NCBI GenBank assembly: GCA_937974135.1
Contig: CALJIH010000276.1
Coordinates: forward strand, 1-13,139
DNA length: 13,139 nt
Reading direction: 5' to 3'
Origin: an uncultured Cocleimonas sp.
GTDB lineage: Bacteria; Pseudomonadota; Gammaproteobacteria; Thiotrichales; Thiotrichaceae
In this document: piece after piece, positions 1 to 7,328 of the stretch
Layout of the letters: each line of letters begins with the position of its first letter
How positions within the stretch are numbered: position 1 is the stretch's first letter
Translations under genes and position numbers: made by a program
Notes under the pieces: model-generated
Database searches by the model: none
What the model saw: the letters and a program-made list of their open reading frames with translations, nothing else
What the model was told of the DNA's origin: nothing

Positions 1-17
1 GGGTTGTGCATTTTAAA

Positions 18-33
18 AAGTATATGAATACTT
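18..33 (-). terminator. Weak hairpin at the purB stop codon
   Basis: AAGTAT (18-23) and ATACTT (28-33) pair around a 4-base loop. On the minus strand the stem is followed by five T. The stem is only 6 bp and nearly all A/T, and it overlaps the purB stop codon, so it is at best a weak terminator. Confidence 0.3.
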
Positions 34-1399
34 AAATCGCTTTTGCCTGCTCAACCGCATTTCCAATATAAGTCGCTGGTGATAATTCCAATAATTGCTG
101 TTTCGCCTCTTCGGGAATATCTAGCTTTTGGATGAACTCAGCCATCTTTTCAGCGTTTATGCGCTGCCCACGTGTGAGTTCTTTGAGTTTTTCGTAAGGC
201 TTTTCAATACCATAGCGACGCATGACGGTTTGAATAGGTTCAGCTAAGACTTCCCAATTTGCATCTAAATCTGCAGCGATAACAACTTCATTCACTTCTA
301 ACTTAGAAATTCCTTTAAGTGTTGATTGGATTGCGATGCTGGTGTGGCCGAAACCTACCCCTAGTGTTCTTAAAACAGTAGAGTCTGTTAAGTCACGTTG
401 CCAGCGAGAAATCGGAAGTTTTTGCGACAGATGTGTCATCATCGCATTGGCGATACCCATATTGCCTTCGGCATTTTCAAAATCAATCGGATTCACTTTG
501 TGCGGCATGGTGGATGAGCCCACTTCACCAGCGATCACTTTTTGTTTGAAATAACCTATCGAAATGTACGACCAGATGTCGCGACAGAAGTCGATAATGA
601 TGGTGTTATAACGCGCCGTTGCATCAAAGAGTTCAGCGATATAATCGTGTGGTTCGATTTGAATCGTATATGGATTAAAAGTAATACCTAAAGATTCGAT
701 GAAGTTTTGCGAGAATTTAGGCCAGTCAATATCGGGGTAAGCACTCAGATGAGCGTTGTAATTACCAACCGCACCGTTGATTTTTCCCAGTATTTCGATA
801 TTCGCAATTTGCTCGCGTTGGCGTTGTAAACGATAAACGACGTTTGCCATTTCCTTACCGAGTGTTGATGGCGAGGCAGTTTGACCGTGAGTACGACACA
901 GCATAGGAATTTCAGCATTATCAAGGGCTAAGCTTCGAATCGCAGAATTTAGTTGATCTATTTCTTTAAGGATAACTTCATCGCGTCCACCTTTTAGCAT
1001 CAACGCGTGGGATAGGTTATTGATATCCTCAGAGGTACATGCAAAGTGAATAAATTCAGTAACTGCATGTAATTCTGCATTGTTGGCGATCTTTTCTTTT
1101 AGGTAGTATTCAACCGCTTTCACATCATGATTGGTGGTGCGTTCGATGTCTTTTATGTGTTGTGCATCTGCTTCGCCAAAGTTGTTTAGGATTGTTTCTA
1201 AATAATCATTTGCAGTAGTTGAGAATTTAGGTACTTCGGCAATAGCTGGTTCATTCGCTAAGGCTTGTAGCCAACGCACTTCGACAAAAACTCGGTGTTT
1301 AATTAAACCGTATTCACTAAAAAACTGGCGTAAGCCACTGGTTTTACCTGCATAACGTCCGTCAACAGGAGAAAGTGCAGTTAATTCTGATAGATTCAT
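32..1399 (-). CDS. purB: Adenylosuccinate lyase
   Basis: Cytoplasmic enzyme of purine synthesis. It releases fumarate from SAICAR (to AICAR) and from adenylosuccinate (to AMP). The 455-residue product has almost the length of E. coli PurB. The fumarate-lyase signature GSSTMPHKVNP is at residues 294-304, with the mobile-loop serine at Ser295. The general-acid/base histidine is His171 in RTHGQTASPSTLGKE. Both positions coincide with the E. coli numbering as I recall it. The N-terminus MNLSELTALSPVDGRY is typical, so the ATG at 1399 is secure, although I see no clear Shine-Dalgarno sequence in front of it. A possible -10 box, TATACT on the minus strand (1436-1441), lies about 37 bases upstream, without a convincing -35 box. 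No PurR-like operator was recognised. The stop codon overlaps a small A/T-rich hairpin at the left edge of the window. Confidence 0.97.
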   Translation of the reverse strand: MNLSELTALSPVDGRYAGKTSGLRQFFSEYGLIKHRVFVEVRWLQALANEPAIAEVPKFSTTANDYLETILNNFGEADAQHIKDIERTTNHDVKAVEYYLKEKIANNAELHAVTEFIHFACTSEDINNLSHALMLKGGRDEVILKEIDQLNSAIRSLALDNAEIPMLCRTHGQTASPSTLGKEMANVVYRLQRQREQIANIEILGKINGAVGNYNAHLSAYPDIDWPKFSQNFIESLGITFNPYTIQIEPHDYIAELFDATARYNTIIIDFCRDIWSYISIGYFKQKVIAGEVGSSTMPHKVNPIDFENAEGNMGIANAMMTHLSQKLPISRWQRDLTDSTVLRTLGVGFGHTSIAIQSTLKGISKLEVNEVVIAADLDANWEVLAEPIQTVMRRYGIEKPYEKLKELTRGQRINAEKMAEFIQKLDIPEEAKQQLLELSPATYIGNAVEQAKAI

Positions 1400-1510
1400 G
1401 TGTGATTTTTTATTGCGGGGTTTTGAAAAACACGAAGTATAACTGATGCAGCCTAAAGGAGTCTCTGATTAAGTCGATAAAATTTTAGGGTAGGGAAAAG
1501 GGTCTGTTAA

Positions 1511-1564
1511 TAATTAGCAATCAATTTCTAGAAATGGATTTTTGAAGTGATTTTCTGCTAATTA
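1511..1564. repeat. Imperfect inverted repeat / possible RNA hairpin
   Basis: TAATTAGCA (1511-1519) is the exact reverse complement of TGCTAATTA (1556-1564). Inside it, ATCA (1520-1523) can pair with TGAT (1548-1551) after a 4-base bulge. The centre contains the palindrome ATTTCTAGAAAT. It could be an operator-like dyad, a hairpin in an RNA, or a remnant of a small mobile element. No function can be assigned from sequence. Confidence 0.45.
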
Positions 1565-1569
1565 GAGGT

Positions 1570-1592
1570 AAAAAGACACCCCCCACCTTTTT
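1570..1592 (-). repeat. G-tract element, inverted copy
   Basis: Read on the minus strand this is AAAAAGGTGGGGGGTGTC followed by five T. It matches the elements near the ankyrin genes at all but two of the 18 core positions. Here the flanks pair by themselves: GGTAAAAAG (1567-1575) with CTTTTTGCC (1587-1595), one G-T wobble, leaving a C-rich (G-rich on the other strand) loop. No good second arm is nearby, only a degenerate one around 1656-1667. It lies about 9 kb from the other copies, so the family is dispersed and not just a local duplication. Confidence 0.7.
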
Positions 1593-1675
1593 GCCTGTTT
1601 TGCTTTAACTAGACTTAGCAGTCATTGTGATTACGATGAATGTACTTAAAAAAATAAAGTGTAGGGTTTAAATGT

Positions 1676-1723
1676 AAAAAATGCCCTAAACCCCAAGATA
1701 AAACTCAATGGGGTTTAGGGCAT
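1676..1723 (-). terminator. Rho-independent terminator of the lipoprotein gene
   Basis: ATGCCCTAAACCCC (1681-1694) and GGGGTTTAGGGCAT (1710-1723) form a perfect 14-bp stem, 15 with the adjoining A-T pair, around an A-rich loop. On the minus strand it is followed directly by a run of T (complement of 1676-1680). It starts 22 bases beyond the stop codon of the lipoprotein gene, which fits a terminator for that transcript. Confidence 0.88.
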
Positions 1724-1745
1724 TAGGATACCGAATCAGATCTGT

Positions 1746-3764
1746 TTATTCTTCGGTGATACTGATTCTCTCAAAGGTAAAAGTTCCAATGGCAGGCTGA
1801 CCACTAATGAATGAAGTGTCGTCTGCATCTGTTGTGAGTAGCGAGATCGCTTCCTTCGGTTGAGTATCAATATCTCCAGAGGTAAATCTTAGACCTGAAT
1901 CTGTACCGGCATCATAGACATTTAAAGATACTGTCTTTGATGGCACAAACGTTCCGTTTTCAAAAAGGTTAAGATTATGTATGCCGATAAACCAGTCCGG
2001 ACTAGGTGCGAGCATACTAACAAAGGTTACTTCAGGAAAATCAGGAGTGATATCAAATTCAAGTGAGGTTGACCCTGGTGAAAATGGTATTGGACTGCCG
2101 TTGATTTCACTTAAAACGCTATCGTTTTGAGCATCAGCATTTAAGATTTCAGAAATTAATGCACCAGTGCCTCCTGTTTCGGCCATTATTTCCATTCCTT
2201 CAGATGCAACTTCTCCTCGGTTCCACAATACAAGCTCTGAATTATGAACCGCACCAACTAATGGAGAGAAATGCGGATTAAATGCAGGGAAATTGACAGG
2301 GTGTGTATCGATACTCCAAATAGAGTTGAAGGTTAAACGATATCTGGCTGAGCTTACTACGGGATCAACAGGCTCCACAGGTTCTATTGGATCAACTGGA
2401 TCGACAGGATCAATTGGGTCGACAGGATCAACAGCCGTTGAGCCTAAGGTATATTGCTTAAGTGCTCCATCAGGTATTGTGTAATTGCTGTTCCAATCTT
2501 TATCTCTTGCGTTAAATCCGACTATGATTTCTTGCCCAAGATTCTCTAAGTCAGCTTTGTTAATAGCTACTTCGATGGTATTTGTCGTTCTGATAAATTC
2601 TAATGGAGCAGTATTATAATCCCACGCCCATATTGTTTGAGTGTTCCCAGAGAATCTGTCTAATGAGTTGTTTTCAATCATATAGTCAACGCCTGCAACC
2701 CACGATTCTTTAACAATATTTAGTCTGAGTCCGGTACTTGCGTTGTTGTCAGTATCAATAAAGAACTGTGAATTTGTATCTAAAAAACTAACGTCGGCGA
2801 GTAAATAGAGTTTGTTTTGGTCATCAGTGACTTTAACGATGCCTTTATCCGTACTATAAAGAGCAGGAATAGCGGCCCAATCAGAAGTATCTCCATCAAT
2901 CGTTATGCTTGAGGCTGTATTGGATTCCGATACGATCACAGTACGAGTTTTGGTCGCATTGTTACCAGCGGCATCACTCACACTGTACGTGACTGAATAT
3001 GTTCCTGCTACGCTTGTATCCAAATTTGTAGAGCTAGTTATGTTGCTGCTGATATTTCCGTCTCTATTATCGTAAGCACTAGCCCCTAATTCTGTATATG
3101 TAGCATTTAAAGCTAAATTGAGAGGGTTTGAACCGTTTATAGTAATTTCTGGTTTTTCATTATCTGCGTTTGAGTTAGCACAGTATGAAACTGAGAAGGT
3201 CGACATATTAGCTGAGATAGGATAGAAATTTTCCACACTCCAACCGTTGTCGCGCGTCATTAAACCTATATTGACAGTATTACAAACATCTCCTAAAAGC
3301 CCAGTATCGATACTAATATCTATATTTTTATTTGATGTCTCATAAGAAATGTCACCAGCGTCCGTATCCCAATTCCATTCGGTATTGCTAGTCAGTGATT
3401 TATAAAGAAAACCATCTTCAATTATGTAATCGACGCCACTGTTAGCCCAAGCTTGGTTCTCAAACTGAAATCCTGTCGTTGCGTTATTATCTGTATCTAA
3501 ATAGACTTGAACATGCGGTGCATTTTCTAAAAAGTCAGATTCGATGCTCAAATTTAGATTAGATCCAATGACTGATGCGGAGATATTAGAGCTACTATTT
3601 GAATTAATTGCGCGAGCACTAGCCCAATCAGAATCAATAAGTATCCGTGGTTGAGCGTTTACGCTTTCGTTAGGCTGAGAATCTCCACCGCCGCCGCATC
3701 CAGCGATAATTGCTGAAACTAAAGTAAAGGTTGAGAGGGTTTTCCATTTGGTTTTGCTATGCAT
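1746..3764 (-). CDS. Spondin-N domain surface lipoprotein with two internal repeats
   Basis: Predicted 672-residue secreted lipoprotein. A signal peptide (residues 1-22) ends in IIAG before Cys23, a lipobox-like site followed by GGGG. Residues about 41-195 and 288-440 are diverged copies of one beta-rich module. Each has an acidic, possibly calcium-binding DTDNNA(T/S)TG motif (90-98, 337-345), then GVDY(I/M)IE and a Trp-rich W-W-D segment. Between them, residues 204-278 look like an Ig/HYR-type bacterial surface domain (YDNRDGNI, AGTYSVTYSVSDAAGN). Eight V/I-D/E-P units (445-468) form a linker. Residues about 474-667 match the spondin N-terminal domain (THPVNFP, HFSPLVGAVH, WNRGEVASEGMEIMAE, PSPDWFIGIH). 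It probably binds a surface, polymer or matrix; no catalytic site is visible. The ATG at 3764 gives a proper signal peptide. It has its own terminator and is probably monocistronic. The domain calls are from pattern memory; spondin-N is the surest. Confidence 0.85.
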   Translation of the reverse strand: MHSKTKWKTLSTFTLVSAIIAGCGGGGDSQPNESVNAQPRILIDSDWASARAINSNSSSNISASVIGSNLNLSIESDFLENAPHVQVYLDTDNNATTGFQFENQAWANSGVDYIIEDGFLYKSLTSNTEWNWDTDAGDISYETSNKNIDISIDTGLLGDVCNTVNIGLMTRDNGWSVENFYPISANMSTFSVSYCANSNADNEKPEITINGSNPLNLALNATYTELGASAYDNRDGNISSNITSSTNLDTSVAGTYSVTYSVSDAAGNNATKTRTVIVSESNTASSITIDGDTSDWAAIPALYSTDKGIVKVTDDQNKLYLLADVSFLDTNSQFFIDTDNNASTGLRLNIVKESWVAGVDYMIENNSLDRFSGNTQTIWAWDYNTAPLEFIRTTNTIEVAINKADLENLGQEIIVGFNARDKDWNSNYTIPDGALKQYTLGSTAVDPVDPIDPVDPVDPIEPVEPVDPVVSSARYRLTFNSIWSIDTHPVNFPAFNPHFSPLVGAVHNSELVLWNRGEVASEGMEIMAETGGTGALISEILNADAQNDSVLSEINGSPIPFSPGSTSLEFDITPDFPEVTFVSMLAPSPDWFIGIHNLNLFENGTFVPSKTVSLNVYDAGTDSGLRFTSGDIDTQPKEAISLLTTDADDTSFISGQPAIGTFTFERISITEE
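2362..2433 (-). repeat. Eight tandem 9-base units encoding the Val/Ile-Asp/Glu-Pro linker
   Basis: Eight consecutive 9-base units of the type GGATCAACA, GGATCGACA, GGATCAATT (plus-strand reading) code on the minus strand for VDPVDPIDPVDPVDPIEPVEPVDP. They lie between the second repeat module and the spondin domain. Units differ mostly at silent or conservative positions. Such a repeat can change length by slippage in whole units without breaking the frame. Confidence 0.9.
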
Positions 3765-4273
3765 AATATAGATTTCTCATTTATTGAATGGGGGTTATCC
3801 TTACGAACAATTTAGTGTCCTAGATTCGAACTAAAGACCAGTGGCTTGAAAATGATGATGAGTGGATAATTTGTTTAAAATTAATAGGATATACATGGTG
3901 AGCAGCTTAAGAGTTTGACAATGGTTCATTGCTCTTTACTTGGCAAAAAAAGCTTAAAAATCAAGAAACACAAGCACAAATTTTATGAAGGAGAATTAAA
4001 GCTCATATGTAATGATTTTTTATTTGAAATAACATTGGATTCAATTCAAGCTAAACCCCTAGCGATTTAGAGTTTGTAGATAGTATTGTTGGATACTAAA
4101 TGGAGTATATTAAAATATTAAATATGTCCTTACATTACTGATTATTTCTTGACCTTCGGGGCAAGTTAAGGGACGATACTGCGGTTTTTTATAGTGCGAA
4201 GAAATTGATCCGTTTTCTGGGTTAAAATTGCACTATTTATCTAGATTTTAAATTTATGTGGAGAACATGAATC
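3765..4273. other. Divergent intergenic region before petABC
   Basis: A 509-base gap with the lipoprotein gene leaving to the left and petA to the right, so it should hold promoters for both. No coding region is convincing; short ATG-started frames end within a few codons. For petA, TTGACC (4149-4154) is a possible -35 box, but the best following -10-like sequence (GATACT, 4175-4180) is 20 bases away, so this is weak. TATAGT at 4190-4195 is another possible -10. CTTG-CC and GG-CAAG around a TTCG loop could form a small hairpin at about 4148-4165. A clear dyad follows at 4191-4236. I found no convincing promoter for the lipoprotein gene. Confidence 0.45.
4191..4238. promoter_or_regulatory. Dyad in the petABC leader
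   Basis: ATAGTGC (4191-4197) and GCACTAT (4230-4236) are perfect inverted repeats. They extend inward by a G-T wobble and an A-T pair to nine pairs around a loop of about 28 bases. It lies just upstream of the petA ribosome binding site GGAG (4260-4263). It may be an mRNA leader hairpin or an operator; sequence alone does not decide. Confidence 0.35.
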
Positions 4274-4885
4274 ATGTCTTACTCAGATTCAGATTCGAAG
4301 ACAGTCGATCCCAAACGCAGAAGGATGCTAGTTGCAAGTACTGCGGGTGTTGGTGTAGTAGGCGCTGCTGCATTTGCGGCACCGTTATTGGCATCCTGGA
4401 TGCCTAGTGCAAGAGCATTGAATGCTGGTGCCCCTGTTGATGTTAATATTAGTAAGATTGAACCAGGGCAGTTACTTCGTGTTATCTGGCAGGGTAAACC
4501 TGTTTGGATAGTCAGTCGCTCTCAAGAAATGTTAGATGCATTAGAAAGCAATGAGAAACTACTCGCCGATCCAAATTGTTCGGTGACAGCGCAGCAGCCT
4601 GAATATGCGAGAAATGCAACCCGTTCAAGAAAACCTGAGATACTAGTTACTGTAGGTATTTGTACACATTTGGGTTGTTCTCCAACTTACATTCCTGATT
4701 TTGGTGATGCTTCGATGGGCGCAGACTGGAAAGGTGGTTTTTACTGTCCTTGTCATGGTTCACGTTTTGATATGTCTGGTCGAGTATTCAAAAATGTACC
4801 TGCACCTACAAATCTTTTAGTTCCTCCTTATTATTACAAATCCGATGATCTTATTCTGGTCGGTGAAAGTGGGGGTAAAGCATAA
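4274..4885 (+). CDS. petA: Ubiquinol-cytochrome c reductase, Rieske iron-sulfur subunit
   Basis: This is the Rieske subunit of the cytochrome bc1 complex. It takes the first electron from ubiquinol and passes it to cytochrome c1. The 203-residue protein starts with a twin-arginine segment (KRRRMLVAST, residues 14-23) and a hydrophobic stretch (24-43) that stays as the membrane anchor. The cluster boxes are CTHLGC (130-135) and CPCHGS (158-163). Cys130, His132, Cys158 and His161 should bind the 2Fe-2S cluster, and Cys135-Cys160 form the conserved disulfide. The ATG at 4274 has GGAG about 10 bases upstream; an ATG at 4267 is out of frame. The stop codon overlaps the petB start by one base (TAATG), so translation is probably coupled. 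Confidence 0.98.
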   Translation: MSYSDSDSKTVDPKRRRMLVASTAGVGVVGAAAFAAPLLASWMPSARALNAGAPVDVNISKIEPGQLLRVIWQGKPVWIVSRSQEMLDALESNEKLLADPNCSVTAQQPEYARNATRSRKPEILVTVGICTHLGCSPTYIPDFGDASMGADWKGGFYCPCHGSRFDMSGRVFKNVPAPTNLLVPPYYYKSDDLILVGESGGKA

Positions 4886-6306
4886 TGGCTGCTAAAGAAA
4901 AATCAGAATTAAACGGTGTTCTAGGCTGGGTTGATGAACGTTTTCCGTTAATGGAAACGTGGAAAGCGCATATGTCAGAGTACTACGCGCCGAAAAACTT
5001 TAATGTTTGGTACTATTTTGGCGTGCTAGCGATGGTGGTGTTGGTGATTCAGATTGTATCTGGCATCTTCCTTACTATGCATTACAAACCAGATACTGAA
5101 CTCGCCTTTGCTTCGGTTGAATACATTATGCGTGATGTACCTGGTGGATGGTTTATCCGTTATATGCATGCCACGGGTGCTTCGGCATTCTTTGTCGTGG
5201 TCTATTTCCATATGTTCCGCGGCGTTATGTATGGCTCCTACAAAGGTAAGCGCGAGCTGATTTGGTTAGTCGGAATGGTGATATACCTAGCGCTGATGGC
5301 TGAAGCCTTTATGGGTTACTTACTACCTTGGGGTCAGATGTCTTTCTGGGGTGCGCAGGTAATCATTAATCTATTCCAAACGATTCCATTCATTGGTGAC
5401 GGTTTGTCGCTATTTATCCGTGGTGATTTTGTTATCGGTGATGCTACCTTGAATCGTTTATTTGCTTTCCATGTAGCTGCAGTACCATTAGTTTTAGTAG
5501 GTTTAGTATTTGTTCATATCGTAGCTTTACACACCGTGGGTTCTAATAATCCTGATGGTGTTGAAATTAAAAAACTTAAAGATGACAAAGGCGTACCTCT
5601 AGATGGTATTCCTTTCCACCCTTACTACACTGTGCATGACATTCCAGCAATCGTTGTGTTCTTAATGGTGTTCTTTGCGGTGCTATTCTTTGTACCTGAA
5701 ATGAGCGGTTACTTCTTAGAGTACGCTAACTTCGAACCAGCGAATCCTTTGAAGACTCCTGAACATATTGCTCCGGTATGGTACTTCACACCTTTCTACA
5801 CAGTATTGCGTGCGGTTACCTTGTCACCATTTATGGGTACCTTAGCGATGTTTGGTGCGATAGCGTGTTTATTCGCCTTGCCGTTCCTCGATCGTAATCC
5901 AATTAAGTCTTGGCGTTACCGCACAACTGCGCACATGCTTAATCTTGCGATTTTCGCAGCAGTTTTCATTATCTTAGGTTATTTAGGTGTTAAGTCAGTT
6001 TCACCAGAATACAAAGAAATGGGTGTGCGCATGACTGAAATCTACTTCATGTTCTTTGCTGTTATTTTCATTCATAGTAAGGCGAATGCCAGTCGTTATA
6101 TCACTGGATTTATCGTGCTGATGATAGCCATTATTTTGATCGATGTGATTCGTTACAACGGTGAAGATCCTATCACTGCTGCACAGATTAAATGGCAGTG
6201 GATTTGGCCAGTAGGCTACTTAGCACTCACTTTATTGATTCCTGCTTTTGTGAAGTCATGGAATACAGAAGGAACAGTTCCAGAGAGGGTTACTTATGAG
6301 CACTAA
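4885..6306 (+). CDS. petB: Cytochrome b of the bc1 complex
   Basis: Membrane core of the bc1 complex, with two b hemes and the Qo and Qi quinone sites. Expected heme ligands are His95 and His109 in helix B, and His196 and His211 in helix D. The second pair is 15 residues apart, where mitochondrial and Rhodobacter proteins have 14. The Qo-site motif is PVWY (residues 297-300, in TPEHIAPVWYFTPFY) in place of the usual PEWY; I recall this variant from beta/gamma-proteobacteria. At 473 residues it is about 60-70 longer than the common proteobacterial form. The extra length lies after residue 370, where further hydrophobic segments (about 383-397, 406-422, 438-456) precede a normal-looking C-terminus (VPERVT). 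It overlaps petA by 1 base and petC by 11 bases, which indicates tight co-translation. Confidence 0.98.
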   Translation: MAAKEKSELNGVLGWVDERFPLMETWKAHMSEYYAPKNFNVWYYFGVLAMVVLVIQIVSGIFLTMHYKPDTELAFASVEYIMRDVPGGWFIRYMHATGASAFFVVVYFHMFRGVMYGSYKGKRELIWLVGMVIYLALMAEAFMGYLLPWGQMSFWGAQVIINLFQTIPFIGDGLSLFIRGDFVIGDATLNRLFAFHVAAVPLVLVGLVFVHIVALHTVGSNNPDGVEIKKLKDDKGVPLDGIPFHPYYTVHDIPAIVVFLMVFFAVLFFVPEMSGYFLEYANFEPANPLKTPEHIAPVWYFTPFYTVLRAVTLSPFMGTLAMFGAIACLFALPFLDRNPIKSWRYRTTAHMLNLAIFAAVFIILGYLGVKSVSPEYKEMGVRMTEIYFMFFAVIFIHSKANASRYITGFIVLMIAIILIDVIRYNGEDPITAAQIKWQWIWPVGYLALTLLIPAFVKSWNTEGTVPERVTYEH

Positions 6307-7111
6307 TCGAATTCGTAAGTGGATATTCCCACTATTAGTTCCTGGGATTGTTATCCTCGCTTTAAGCCAAGTTAGTGGTGTTGGTCACGGCGTTGCAACG
6401 CAAAAAGCAAACATCGATGTTCATGATACAGCGAGTTTACAAAACGGTGCTAAGTACTATATGAACTATTGTATGGGTTGCCATTCTCTGAAATTCAGTC
6501 GTTACAATCGTATGGCTGAAGACATGGGTCTAAATGAAGCGAGTGGTTTTAGTGCTGATGAAGTGGCGGCATTGCTCAAAGAGAATATGATCTTTACTAA
6601 AGACGAAGACGGCAAGCAAGATAAAGTTGGCGCTTTAATGAAGAATGCTTATTCAACAAAAGCTGCCACTGAAGCGTTTGGTACTTCAGTGCCGGATTTA
6701 TCGTTAGTGGGTCGTTCACGTGGTACTGATTGGATTTATTCCTACTTAAAAGGTTTCTATAATGATCCTTCACGTCCTATGGGTGTGAATAACACTGTCT
6801 TTAAAGATGTAGGTATGCCTAATGTATTGTGGGAACTTCAGGGTACCCAAGAATTAGATCATTCTGCAGATAAAGGCGATGATTCACATGGAGATCACGG
6901 TGCACCTAAATTAAAGCTAACTAAACCAGGTAAAATGTCAGAAGCTGAATTCGATAAGGTGGCTTTAGATATTACAAACTTCCTAACTTATGTTGGTGAA
7001 CCAGCACAATTATCACGTTATACCATTGGTATTATGGTATTGCTGTTCTTGTTAGTACTTTGGGGTTTTGCTTACCTATTATCCCGTGAATACTGGAAAG
7101 ATATTCATTAA
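6296..7111 (+). CDS. petC: Cytochrome c1
   Basis: Heme-bearing, membrane-anchored subunit of the bc1 complex that hands electrons to soluble or membrane cytochrome c. The 271-residue protein has an N-terminal signal/anchor (about 8-33). The covalent heme c site is CMGCH at 59-63, with His63 as the proximal ligand, and the probable sixth ligand is Met174 in VGMPNVLWELQG. A C-terminal transmembrane helix spans about 242-261, followed by a short cytoplasmic tail. A His/Asp-rich segment (187-201, DHSADKGDDSHGDHG) sits after the Met ligand; variable insertions there are common in beta/gamma-proteobacterial homologues. The ATG at 6296 lies inside the end of petB, with GAGAGGG just upstream. It is the last gene of the operon, followed by the terminator at 7187-7219. 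Confidence 0.97.
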   Translation: MSTNRIRKWIFPLLVPGIVILALSQVSGVGHGVATQKANIDVHDTASLQNGAKYYMNYCMGCHSLKFSRYNRMAEDMGLNEASGFSADEVAALLKENMIFTKDEDGKQDKVGALMKNAYSTKAATEAFGTSVPDLSLVGRSRGTDWIYSYLKGFYNDPSRPMGVNNTVFKDVGMPNVLWELQGTQELDHSADKGDDSHGDHGAPKLKLTKPGKMSEAEFDKVALDITNFLTYVGEPAQLSRYTIGIMVLLFLLVLWGFAYLLSREYWKDIH

Positions 7112-7186
7112 TCAAGAAAGTTTGTGCGGTTAACTGTTTGCCCTCAAACGATCAAGATTTTTTGTGTCAAATAGTATAGAATGCAG

Positions 7187-7219
7187 GGCTGCTCGAAATG
7201 AGCAGCCTTTTTCTTTTTT
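7187..7219 (+). terminator. Rho-independent terminator of petABC
   Basis: GGCTGCTC (7187-7194) and GAGCAGCC (7200-7207) form a perfect 8-bp GC-rich stem around GAAAT. TTTTTCTTTTTT follows. It is 75 bases after the petC stop codon and separates petABC from sspA. Confidence 0.93.
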
Positions 7220-7223
7220 GCTT

Positions 7224-7247
7224 CGATAGGTTTGTTAACATCTATCG
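7224..7247. repeat. Small inverted repeat upstream of sspA
   Basis: CGATAG (7224-7229) and CTATCG (7242-7247) flank a 12-base spacer that contains the palindrome GTTAAC. It lies just after the petABC terminator, where the sspA promoter is expected. It could be an operator, but no regulator is recognised. Confidence 0.25.
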
Positions 7248-7291
7248 GGTTTAAAAAAGAGAAAGCACATGTTTTTAAATTATTACGCAGT

Positions 7292-7314
7292 AACTGAAAT
7301 ATTATTTTTCAGTT
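7292..7314 (+). promoter_or_regulatory. Leader hairpin next to the sspA ribosome binding site
   Basis: AACTGAAA (7292-7299) and TTTCAGTT (7307-7314) are a perfect 8-bp inverted repeat with a 7-base loop. It ends three bases before the Shine-Dalgarno sequence AGGAG (7318-7322). Such a position could affect ribosome access, RNA stability or sRNA binding. There is no direct evidence for any of these. Confidence 0.4.
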
Positions 7315-7328
7315 TATAGGAGAAATAA

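Larger units (their letters stand above)
1400..1745. other. Structured intergenic region between purB and the lipoprotein gene
   Basis: There is no open reading frame worth calling here. From left to right it holds the purB leader with a possible minus-strand TATACT at 1436-1441, a 12-bp perfect palindrome ATTTCTAGAAAT (1524-1535) inside a larger imperfect hairpin (1511-1564), a G-tract element (1570-1592), and the terminator of the lipoprotein gene (1676-1723). Both flanking genes are on the minus strand. The structured elements therefore lie between the end of one transcript and the promoter of the next. Confidence 0.6.

Noticed and set aside
2362..2433. Possible CRISPR-like repeat
   Set aside because: The units are 9 bases long, contiguous and without spacers, and they keep the reading frame of a protein linker.
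2293..2484. Plus-strand frame with TGSTGS-type repeats
   Set aside because: Antisense shadow of the V/I-D/E-P coding repeat of the lipoprotein. It has no start signal and no family resemblance.
5026..5260. Short frames on both strands inside petB
   Set aside because: Shadows of the cytochrome b gene with no independent ribosome binding site or family match.
5773..5784. PVWY as a damaging change in cytochrome b
   Set aside because: The same substitution is known in beta/gamma-proteobacterial cytochrome b, and all heme ligands are intact, so it is a lineage variant.
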